Shown piece by piece: positions 44,365 through 54,480 of a stretch of DNA of 64,000 nt; within the stretch, counting starts at the first letter, position 1, and every line of letters begins with the position of its first letter. Below the pieces are notes generated by a model. It ran no database searches. It was given only the letters and a program-made list of their open reading frames with translations, and was not told where the DNA came from. Position numbers and translations under genes: made by a program. The DNA is from Blastomyces gilchristii SLH14081 (lineage: Eukaryota; Ascomycota; Eurotiomycetes; Onygenales; Ajellomycetaceae), in the NCBI RefSeq assembly GCF_000003855.2, contig NW_003101676.1, forward strand, positions 3,110,796-3,174,795, in the 5' to 3' direction.

Positions 44365-45780
44365 ATGAATATACAACAAAAACAATAAAAGAAGTTTAAA
44401 AACTCTTCAAAAATCATATTTATTTAAAATAATGTGAATAGAAACTCATGTTGTATTTATTCTTGTCTTCAAATTGCATTTGAATAAAAAGTTGATTTTA
44501 TACTACTTCAGAAATCAAATTTTGATACTGAGTAAAAATATATTATTTCTCATTCAAGCTACTACTGCTTTCTATCTCAAAAGTCTGAGATAAAGTCAAG
44601 AGTAGTGATCTATGAAAGAAAGAGATTAAGATATTAATTTAATCTAAGATTTGATATCATGTCTGACCCCGATATTCTGATGAGTGATATTATAGATAAA
44701 GAGAATGAGTTTGATACTATACAGCTTATAAATATCTATAATGAAAAGTCATTGAAGAAAAATAACAATATCTGAATAATTAATAGAGGATTTCTGAATA
44801 TAACTTCATTAAGAAACTCTATAATTACAGAAGATTTCAATACACATCATCTCTGATAGAATTCAGAATGCAAGAGAGCAGTAAGAGCTGATAATCTGAT
44901 TGAATAAATCTTTGAGCATTCAATAGATTTAGTTAACAAGTCTGATCAACAAACATTCTTTAGAAAAGATATGAAATAAAAATCTATTATAGATCTAATC
45001 TTCATATCATAAAATCTAATGAAAAAAAGACTTATAAACTGATTTATTGATTCAAATAAGACATCAGAATCAGATCATAAGATTATTCAATTTAATATTG
45101 AACTGAGTGAAAAATAAATGAGTGAAAATCCTCTTCTCTCTAATCAGTTTAACTTTGAAAAAGCTGATTGAAAAGCAGTTGAAGAAAGTATAAAACTGTT
45201 AAAATCTGAAAGACAGAGTGAGTTATATTGAAATTCTGATCAAGATATCTCAAATGAAATGCTTAAGAATAGAGTGAAGCTCATTACATCTATTATTCTA
45301 ACAAGTGTTAGAGATAATATTTCAAAGAGAAAGTCTTCTGAGTATTTAAAATCTTGATGAAATGAGAATATCTCATCTAAAAGAAAATAATTAGCTACTG
45401 TTAGAAGAGATTGAAAGAATAATATAATATCTGATGAAGAGTTCAAAACTGTCAGAAATAAATATTTTTCAGATATTAAAAGAGCTAAAACAGACTGCTG
45501 GAATAAATTTCTTGAAGAAGTATAAGAAAAGACAGTTTTTAAAGCTTTTAACTATACTAAAACAAGAAGTCTAGCAAAACATTTAGTCTTAGAATATGAG
45601 TTTCAGAATGAATTATATACAGCAAACTCTTTTAAGAAAAAATATTAAGCTTTTATGAGAATTCTCTTTCAAAACTCATCAGATTCAGATTCAGAGGAAG
45701 AGAATATATCACTTCTTAACTATATTAATGAAAATGACTGAGAATGATCTAATCTTATATAAGACAAATTAGAGTCAGCT
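44365..45780 (+). pseudogene. LINE copy 2 ORF2: AP-type endonuclease domain
   Basis: Start at ATG 44365 (MNIQQKQ). Decoded motifs: QNNVNRNS, DFILLQKSN (from LLLQEP), VVIYERK, LINIYNEKS, TEDFNTHHLWWNSE (from GDFNxHHxxW), and SDHKIIQF near 45075. These are the ordered motifs of an APE-like endonuclease that nicks target DNA. Several catalytic residues are altered by decay (E to K, G to E). The plus-strand frame is broken by TGA and TAA; the open minus-strand frame 45240-45446 is a shadow. Confidence 0.85.
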
Positions 45781-47160
45781 ATCTTCTCAAGTTCAGTTAA
45801 AACTGCTGCAGGGCCTGATTCAATTAATCACTTAATTATTCAAAATACATACTTCTACTTAAAGAATGAATATTTTGAGCTCTTTTTTAATCTCTTGAAA
45901 AATGAATATCATTCTGAATGCTGAAGAGAAGTCACTGAGATGATTCTTACAAAATCTAATAGAAAAAGTTCAATTTCTAAGTTATATAGAGTAATATCTC
46001 TATTGAACTGTCTAGAAAAGGTTTTAGAAAAGATAATAGCTACTCAACTATCTTTTATAAGCTCTATTAGTAACTCTCTTTTATTCAGTGAATAAATGAG
46101 AGATAGAAAACAATGTTCTGCAATTGACACTGTTCTCTCAGTTATTCATGATATTTAAATAGTAAAGCATGAAGATCTGGTCTCAACTGCAGTTTTTATT
46201 GATATAAAAGAAGTATTTAATCATGTTTCAAAGTCAAAGTTAATTCACACTTTGAAGATGTTAAAACTGTCACTTTCTCTAATAAAATGAGTGAACTGTT
46301 TTATATCTAAAAGAATTATACAACTGTTCTTTGATGGAATGAAATAAGATAAGACTGAGATAAAAATAGAAGTATTACAAGAATCTTCAATCTCACTCAT
46401 TTTATTTGTAATATACACTGCATATCTATTCAAAAATAGAAATATGAAAATAGTGCAATCTCTAAGTTATGTGAATGATATTGATCTAGTCTACAGCTCA
46501 AAAACTATCAAAGAGAACTTGAAAGTGATTGAAAAAGCTGTAAAGAAAATCTTTGTTAGAGCAGATATCAATCAAATTCAATTTAATATGAATAAAACTG
46601 AGTTAATTCATTTCTTTTCTAGATTCAATGAGAAAGAACTATCTCTAACTCTTTTAAATAGAGAGATTGAACCCAGTTTAAATATCAAATAATTAGAAGT
46701 ATGATTAAACTTCAAGTTGAATTTTAAATATTATATTCAACAAAGAACTGTCAAGGCAGAAAGACTATTGAACAACAAAATCAGACTATTAAATACAGAG
46801 AGAGGTCTATTCTTCCAGGCTATGAGACAGTTATATATAGCCTGTATTATCTCAGTAGCTGATTATGAAGTTCAAGTTTGATAAAATAATCAAGGAAATT
46901 TCACTGAACTCTTTCAAAGTCTGTAAAACAGAGCTTTGAGAAGAATTCTGAAAGCTTTCAAATCATCTTCTATTAAAGTAATAAAAATTGAAGCTTCAAT
47001 TCTCTCTTCTGCTATTAGATTTGAAAAGACCTGTATGAACTATGCTCTGAGAGTTATAAAGATGAGCTTAAATCATATAATCAGAGAAAGAGTCTCTTCT
47101 TCATTTTCATTAATTAACTCTGGAAATAAACTGGATTGGAATAGATTTCTTGATTAAAAT
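45780..47160 (+). pseudogene. LINE copy 2 ORF2: reverse transcriptase domain
   Basis: Closely matches copy 1. FIDIKEVFNHVSKSKL (copy 1 has FIDIKGAFDHVSKSKL), YVND at 46468-46479 where copy 1 has YVDD, and NIKWLEVWLNFKLNF-type segment. D to N changes in both catalytic motifs show inactivation. Open stretches 46444-46692 and 46936-47157. Comparison with copy 1 shows mostly G to A and C to T changes. Confidence 0.92.
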
Positions 47161-48319
47161 GAAAATAATTCTGCAGATAATGTCTTCACAACTGTACAGA
47201 CTATACTCACTGATTATAAATTAATTTTCTTCTTTAAATGTTGAAAAAGTTGATCATGCGAAGATATCTCTCTGAAGAGAAGTTTTTGAATCTCTTATAG
47301 ACTTACAAATAAGTGAACTATTTAAAGAGAAAGAATATGAACAGTATTTGAAGAGAATTTCTATAATTAATATAAAAGACTCTATTCTGATTTATTCAGA
47401 TGACTTAAAAAATGAGAATTTGAATAGATTAGATGCAGACATTGCTTATACTGAAGATAATATTAATTTTATCTCAGATTTCTGGAATTTAGACTGTGAA
47501 TCTGAAGTCTTTGATGCTAAACTATTTATAATAGTGAAAGTTTTCAAACTCATTGAAATAAAATCTTACAAAAGAGAAAATAGTTTGAAAGAGGTATAAA
47601 TATTCTCTGATAGTCAAGCTGCTTTAAGAAGACTTAGAAATAGTCAGATTCATAATAATTAAATGAATCTTGAACTGATCTTAAACTCTGTTTTGAAAAT
47701 TCAAAAGAGAAGAATATCAAAGCTGATAATTCATCTACACTGAGTTCCTGCTTATATAAATATTCATAGTAATGAATTGACTGATTCAGCTGTAAAAAAG
47801 AGTTCAGAATTAAGCAGATCTATTCAAAAAATTGTGTTCTAATCTTTTATAAAGAGAAAAATAAAAGAATCTTATTTAGAGAAGTGAAATGAAAGCTGGC
47901 AGAAACAAAAGAAGAGTATATATTATTCAAGATTTGAAACAAAACCTAAGTGAAAATCTTGTTTAATTAAATGTAAAAAGAAAATATTCTCATCTATAAT
48001 ACAGCTGAAACTAGGACATAGCTATTTCAAATCTTATATACAAAGATTTGATAATAGATTTGATTCAATAGAATGCTCATTCTGCAATGTAAATGAGAAT
48101 GCTGAGTATATTGTAATACACTGTGCATTATACAATAGTCTCAGAGTCAGATTGAAAGAAAAGTATGATTTAAATCAATTAAATATGAGATTCTTATTCT
48201 CAACTGAGACAGGAATTAAATACTTAATAGACTTTCTATCAGAAACTCAAGCAGCTACAAGAAAATGACTGAATTCAGAAATATCTGAATATGAAGAGGA
48301 GGAAATTGATCAGATATAG
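47161..48319 (+). pseudogene. LINE copy 2 ORF2: RNase H and C-terminal CCHC
   Basis: IYSDDLKNEN (copy 1 IYSDGSKNEN), VFDAKLFIIVKVF (catalytic Glu to Lys), FSDSQAALRRL and SNELTDSAVKK are aligned with copy 1. The C-terminal C-S-F-C, then V-N-E-N-A-E-Y (His lost). It ends at TAG 48317-48319, equivalent to the end of copy 1. The length from 44365 is not a multiple of three, so at least one indel is present. Confidence 0.9.
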
Positions 48320-48691
48320 TCTGTTAAAATAGCTATATACTATCTTTTAATAATTTGTTTTATTACAGTCTCTCTTTACTTTACTTTTTCCTTTCTATTC
48401 TTTTCTATCTATCTATTTAATGTGTCTATCTTTAAGACTGTGTTCTCTTTTCTTTTGTCATGATATTGTCAAATGATTTCAAAGTATCAGAAGATGTTAA
48501 AATACTGTAATTTGTAACCAGTTTTTGTATTCTGAGCTGGAATTTTCTGATTTTGTATATCTGAAATTGGTAAATGTATAATAGTTAACTTTATAGATAT
48601 AGAAAAAACCCTGAGAACTAAAAGTTCTCAGGTAGATGTTATAGTCTCTGACTGCATACATCTATAATTGAAGAATAATAATAATAATAAT
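48320..48691 (+). other. 3' UTR, stem-loop and AAT tail of LINE copy 2
   Basis: Stem CCTGAGAACT/AGTTCTCAGG with a 3-base loop at 48610-48632, then CTGCATACATCTATAATTGAAG and (AAT)6 ending about 48691. The same layout as 12376-12768 inverted. The stem is intact in both copies although the flanking bases differ. Confidence 0.82.
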
Positions 48692-49427
48692 GTTAACTTC
48701 TTCTTAAAGCGCATTATTTCACAGTATAATCTTTCATATATTACAACAGGCTTCTCATAAGAAAAAATATATAACAGAGTTTTTTACTAGTTTCTCTATA
48801 TTCTTATCAAAATTTTCATCTAATATTTCTGCACTCATGAATCAATGTATGTGATAGTAAAATGATGTGAGAAATAAGAAGAAGAGTGCGAGAAAAACAA
48901 TTATAATATATATATTAATATTATTATTTATCTACACAATCTCAGTCTTTTAACTTCTATCACTCAGAGAATCTTTCTCTCATTATAATAAAACTTCTAC
49001 TCTTATCTATCTTATCAAAGAACTCTCTCTTATTCAATTTTCTTATAATTTCTTTATAATTTCTTTCTTTTCTTATTTACTCTATAGTTGTTTTTAGATT
49101 GAAGAGCTTCTATCTCTTCTTTATTATTTCTTTTTAATTCATTCTTACATCTTTCATTCTTTGTATACATAAATAATTCTCACATCTTGTCACTCTTTGT
49201 ATATATAAATTAATTCTATCACTGAGTCTCCTCTTTCTATGATAGCTACAGTGTATGTAAACAGACTAGTATCTGTCTCTTTAAGTCTGATATCTGTGAT
49301 ATCTGTCATCTTCTTTCAACATTATTTTTTCTTCTCTGCAGATGCATTCTTTTAGATAGAGAGACTGTAATATACTTATACTCTCTATTCAAGTCAATTC
49401 TCTATTCAACTCTAGCTTTTACTTCAT
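48692..49427. other. AT-rich stretch between LINE copy 2 and gypsy C
   Basis: No gene recognised. Pyrimidine-rich on the plus strand. On the minus strand a Lys/Arg-rich frame with only a few stops can be read (KECICREEKIMLKEDDRYH, later RKLNKREFFDKIDKSRSF), but it matches nothing I know. TAT/ATA-rich low complexity near 48900-48940. Probably older decayed element DNA. Confidence 0.4.
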
Positions 49428-49593
49428 TGTGGTTCGGAAGAACGTACGACCGCCGGATAATAACGCGGCCGCTTCCGAACATGCTTACAAATGTAAAGAG
49501 GCTCTAGCGGCCATCAATTAATTTGAATAACATATATAAGAAGCCAGTGTACTCCTGTAATCATACACTGACTCAAGCAATCTTTGAATCACA
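49428..49593 (+). repeat. 5' LTR of gypsy C, CpG-rich
   Basis: 166 bp. The first 80 bp are rich in CpG (ACGTACGACCGCCGG, AACGCGGCCGC), unlike anything near it. TATA-like ACATATATAAGAAG is about 50 bp before the end. It aligns with 57493-57658, where the same sites are C to T or G to A changed. Confidence 0.87.
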
Positions 49594-49989
49594 TCTGATA
49601 GCATGTCTAAAAACTGATGAGAAGCACAGACTTTGTCAGAGTGTGATAATTCTGTCTACAAAGCAATTCATAGTTATCATGCCAGTGTGGTTCTAAAATA
49701 TTTCAAAAGATAGTGTATGAAGAGCAGTGAGTGAAAGAGCATTTAATTGATACTGCTTCACTTGTTAAGAGAAAACTTCATACTCAGATGAATGCCACAT
49801 ATGTAAATAGATAAGATGTGAGAAAGAGAATAAGAGCAGTGAATCAGATTCAAAGAAGTCTGCTTTCTACTCAAAAGAAGAATAAAAAGAGAGGTGGTTA
49901 TCACTGAAGTTGTATAATGATAGCAGAAATTATATAATAATATAATGATATAATGATAGACATTGTATAATCAATGAGAAATCACTGAA

Positions 49990-51420
49990 ATGAACATCTT
50001 CTCTAGTTAATATAAACACTCTTCTCTACTATCTGAACTGAAAGATATGCAGAATCTCTCAGAGAGTTTACTTGAAGCAGTAAGAAAAGCAGCTGAGATC
50101 ATCAAATCAGAAGTGAAACTCTGTATGTGTATGAGAATTCTAAACAAGATCAAGGCCTTGTATACACAGTGAGAGGCTGAGACAGAAGTCAAACAACAAT
50201 TAATGTTTATCATGAATTAAGTATTCACTATGAAGAGCTTTACTGACACAATTATCATCATTAATAAGAATAGAGAAAACCAGGTTGTAGATCTGCAGCA
50301 GAAGATTGAATATTTACACAGATAGATAATTATACTGAATCTGAAGATCTTATTACAATTATTCATAATCTCTTCAGAAGTATACATATTATCTGAGACT
50401 GCTACACAGAATAAGAATCTGAATATGAAATACATCAAGCTGAAAGATCTGCTGAAATTATCAAGTTTTAATAGTGACTGAAAAAATAATGCTGCAATCA
50501 GCTAACTAAGTCAGATGTNNNNNNNNNNNNNNNNNNNNNNNNNNNNNNNNNNNNNNNNNNNNNNNNNNNNNNNNNNNNNNNNNNNNNNNNNNNNNNNNNN
50601 NNNNNNNNNNNNNNNNNNATAAATAACTGATGAAAAGATAAATCTCACAGATCTGAAATGATATTTATTTTTATAAACATGAAATGAGTTTTTCAAATGA
50701 ATCTTATACAACTTTGAGAAAGTGAATATATAAGATAAGTGTTATAAATACTTCACTGAGTGTAGATAAATGAGTAATCTTATATTATACTTTACATACT
50801 TCAGCTTCTACTATTTCATATTAAATGAAGAGCTTTCAAAATCTTTCTATTTACAGATCTTCATTCATGATCTTACATCTCAGTTAAGAGTGAAATGAAA
50901 ATGCTTAATCTTATAATTAGATATAGTGAAGAAAGTATACAATATTCTTATTATATAGAAACAAGTGAGTCAATTATAAAAGAAAATACTGTAATCAAGT
51001 ATATCTTAATAAAGAACAGATAATCAGACTTCTATAATACAAGCTATATATCTGAATATAATGAATCTAGATTTGAATGTCATTGCTAAAGTACTGAATT
51101 CTCTGAAAAAGAAATCTTCTAAGTGAAAATCTTGATATTATGAGCATCAAGCTTGCTTCAACTGTAGATGTTAAAATCATGATATAAAAGATTACACACA
51201 GTGTGTACAGTCAAGAGAGTCAAAAAACTAGCAGAATCAGTGAGCTCAGAGACACTCACTGATATTCTATAAAAAGTCTTCAATGTGAAAGAGATGTCTG
51301 TGTTAGATAACTCACTGAATTCTGTAAATATAAAGAGAAAGCAGGCTTTTGAATGAGATAAAAGTGAGAATAAAGCAGACACTCATCTCAATGTCTTAAG
51401 ACCTGAAATGTTAATGTATA
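49990..51420 (+). pseudogene. gag remnant of gypsy C
   Basis: Probably starts at ATG 49991 (MNIFSS). Readable stretches are ELKDMQNLSESLLEAVRKAAE (coiled-coil like) and a CCHC knuckle at 51154-51195 (C-F-N-C, H, last Cys now Tyr), followed by TQCVQSRES. The assembly gap removes 100 or an unknown number of bases within it. Minus-strand open frames 50007-50213, 50217-50438 and 51158-51382 are antisense shadows, and 50511-50711 is an artefact of the N run. Confidence 0.72.
50519..50618. other. Assembly gap of 100 N
   Basis: Exactly 100 N, the conventional size for a gap of unknown length. It lies in gag of gypsy C. Repeats of this kind often break short-read assemblies, so neighbouring order should be trusted less here. 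Confidence 0.99.
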
Positions 51421-52079
51421 AAGAGTACTTAAGTAAGAATTAAGAGATAGCTGTAAAAGTGTTAACAGATATAGAAGCTTCTATATAATATATTAATAAT
51501 TATATAATCTGAAGACTGAAAGAAGTCTATTAAGTAAAGAATTTCTGATATATAAGATTGTCTGATAACTGATATTTAATATTATCTGTAAGAGTAAGAG
51601 TTCTCTTACACTTCAGAGAATGATCTTGCTATATTTAAGTGTGAGAGCTGCAGAATATGAAATACAATCTTATTCTCAGACTTAATTGATTTTAAAGATT
51701 CAATCTGCAGATTCAATGATGTACATATTATATACAGTTAACTAATAGAAAGAAAATGATTTATATAATTCTATTAACTGATATGAGAAGAACATTTCAT
51801 GTCTCTGATATAGAAGAGTTAAATCTGCTTATACATTAATAAGTAAAGAGAATGATTTACAAGATCTCATCTGAAAGCATTCTGTATATTATACAGAATC
51901 TAAAAGAGGAGAAAATCAAGGTAAAGAATATATAGAAGAACAAGTATATAAAGAAACTTCTAAAGAAGTATGAAAAGATCTTCTGAACAGATCTTTCATC
52001 AGAATTGTCACTGAAACAAGAATTTATACATGAGATTGATATAAGAGACATGAAATCAGTCAATTAAAATGTGTACTCT

Positions 52080-53400
52080 CTGTCACAAACATATCTTGAA
52101 GAACAGAAGTGTCAGATCACAGACCTTCTAGAATATGATCTCATACAACTCTTATCAAGCGTGTGAGACTTCTCAGTTCTATTCATGAAAAAGGCAGATA
52201 AAGAGTGATGAATGTGTATCAATTATTAAGCACTTAACAAGCTTATGATCAAGAATAGATATTCATTATCACAGATTCAATAACAGTTGAATATAGTCAG
52301 AAACACTCAATATTTATTAAAGATTAATCTTCTCTCAGAATATTAGCAGATCTGTGTAGATGAACTGTCAGTACTGCAAATTATATTTAATATATAATGA
52401 AGAAAGTTTGAATTTCTGATAATATTATTCAGTCTGACAAATGCACTCATCATCTTTTAAATAATGATGAATATAATTCTTTATAAACAGAATGAAATCT
52501 CATGTCTTATATATCTGAATAATATTTTAGTCTTCTCAAACTCATACAATGAATATCTGAAGCATTTTAATGAAGTGCTTATAACTCTGACAGAGTATAA
52601 GCTCTATATCAAATCAACAAAGTGTGTGTTTGAAATGAAAGAGTTGAAGTTTGTAGAACATGTAATGAGTGATAACTGTATACATCTCATCTCAGAGAAA
52701 TTGAATGTCATAGTGAATTGACTATAACTGAGAAATATATATCATGTATAACAGTTTCTTGAGTTGATCTTATATTACTGCAGATTCATCAAGAATTTCA
52801 TATAAATAGCTGTATCACTCTTAGATCTCTTAAGAGAAATAGATGCTAATCTGTAAAAGAAGAAGTTTCAGTCAATTATCTGAAATATCATGTGTGAAGA
52901 GGCTTTTCTCATACTGAGAGAATATATAATAACATTCTCAGTGCTTATTTAATCAGATCATGGTAGATCTTTCTACGTTGAGATAGATGTATCTGAATAA
53001 GCTATCAGAGATACTCTTCTACAGATAAGTAAGAACAGCAAGTTGCATCTGATAATATATGATAGTAGAAAACCATCAGACACTGAGCTCAATTACTCAG
53101 TGTATGAAAAGAAATTACTAGCAATTAAGCACATACTAGCATTGTGAGATAGATATATTAACAACAGTTATACAACAACAGTGATCACAGATCATGAAAG
53201 TCTCATCTATCTACAATTAACAATGAAATCTTTCAAACACTTAGCATGTTGAATCTCAGAGTTTCAAGCATACAATCTTTATATCAAATACTGAAAGAGA
53301 TTGAATACTGTAGTATCTGATACAATCAGTTACAGATCTGATTTAATGAGTGAGAGTTTTGTGAATCAGATATAAGAAAAGTTCACATTAAATATACTGA
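52080..53400 (+). pseudogene. Reverse transcriptase and RNase H remnant of gypsy C
   Basis: 52464-52721 is open for 85 codons: LIYLNNILVFSNSYNEYLKHF, then LYIKSTKCVFEMKELKFVEHVMSDN, a textbook gypsy RT palm/thumb with YLDD decayed to YLNN. Before it QLLSSVWDFSVLFMKKADK and CINYWALNKL-type segments are readable. After it, RFIKNFI and an RNase H segment around 52960-53260 (VEIDVSEWAI.., KKLLAIKHILAL, ITDHESL). Trp codons are TGA. Confidence 0.85.
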
Positions 53401-53423
53401 GAGAATATAAGAAATCAGAATAA

Positions 53424-54480
53424 GTGAATATAATGATCTCTCACTTGAAGAATAGTAAGATGTTGAATGATAAGCATCTTATAAAAGTAGTAGAAGAAAT
53501 ACTTCTGAACTTCAAGCTGAGAAAATTGAAAAATGATGTTGTACTTTATCATAATCTAGAATATATAGAAGCTCTCTATCTAGAATATTTATTTAGACAC
53601 AACTTAGTGACTCACATACACAAGAAATTCAGTCACTTAGAAAGCTCTGAACTCATGAGTATACTTAAATCAAGAGTATACTGATCAAGCATGACTGAGA
53701 ACATTCAGATGTATACTTATAAGTATCTGAATTACTAGGTTGTGAAAGAATCTAAGACAGAGTTAGAATATAAGAAAGCACAATATCAGGTGAAATATAT
53801 AATATAACTGTTTAAATAATGAGAGATGAATCTCACAGACATACTGCTGTGAACACTAAATGAAAATCATTGAATAATCACTGCTATTAACTACACTACT
53901 GACTGATCAGTTGCAAAAGCAGTTTCAGAGATGATAGAAGAGATAGTGATAAAGTTTCTACATAATAAAATCTATATCAACTATGAAATGCTGTGTGAGA
54001 TTCTAACTGATAATAGTACAAACCTTGTAGAAGAAGTAGTGAGGCATTTCATGAATCAGTTACAGACAAGATATTATAGAACAATATTATATCATTCACA
54101 GATGAATGAGAAGATGAAATGCTTGAATGAAATCTTGAGTAATATGCTAATGAAATATCTAGTGAGTAAGTCTACATAACTATAAAATGAATATCTCAGT
54201 CAGATGCTATTAGCCATGTGAATTCAGCAGTATACAGTCTTCAAGTGTTCATCATTCTACCTGTTGTATGAATTGCATTCACACAGTTCAGAGAATGCTT
54301 TGAAAAAGATGAGAGAGAGAACAGCAGTTACAGACACAGCAGAAACAACAGTTGTAGATACAATAGTTATGAATAAAGAATCAAGATTGAAAGAGATCAG
54401 TCACACATGTGTAAAAGCTAATGAGTTACTTCTGAACTGAGCAATTCAATTGAAAAGAATACAAGACTTACTAGTTAAGA
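53424..54480 (+). pseudogene. Integrase remnant of gypsy C
   Basis: 53424-53684 is the zinc-binding region (HNLVTHIHKKFSHLESSELMSIL, the H..H of an H2C2 finger; the Cys pair beyond is partly lost). 53931-54179 is the core: KFLHNKIYINYEMLCEILTDNSTNLVEEV, then YYRTILYHSQMNEKMKCLNEIL, matching DNGTNF and HxQxNGxxExxN of gypsy integrases. The catalytic Asp of the DN motif and the Glu equivalent (now Lys) are recognisable. A C-terminal segment continues to about 54480. Confidence 0.88.

Larger units (their letters stand above)
28995..48691 (+). mobile_element. LINE copy 2, near full-length Tad/I-type element split by gypsy A3
   Basis: Two halves, 28995-30238 and 43271-48691, join through the TTCTT duplication of A3 and read through in the same frame in ORF1. 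Contents: long 5' UTR, ORF1 (Gag-like with zinc knuckles), ORF2 (endonuclease, RT, RNase H, CCHC), 3' UTR with stem-loop and (AAT)n tail. The 5' boundary is approximate: unit 2 of the 1 kb repeat ends there and no clear target duplication was found, apart from a weak GTTAA on both sides. Coding parts are moderately decayed. Confidence 0.88.

Noticed and set aside
50511..50711. Open frame crossing the N run
   Set aside because: Artefact of undefined bases.
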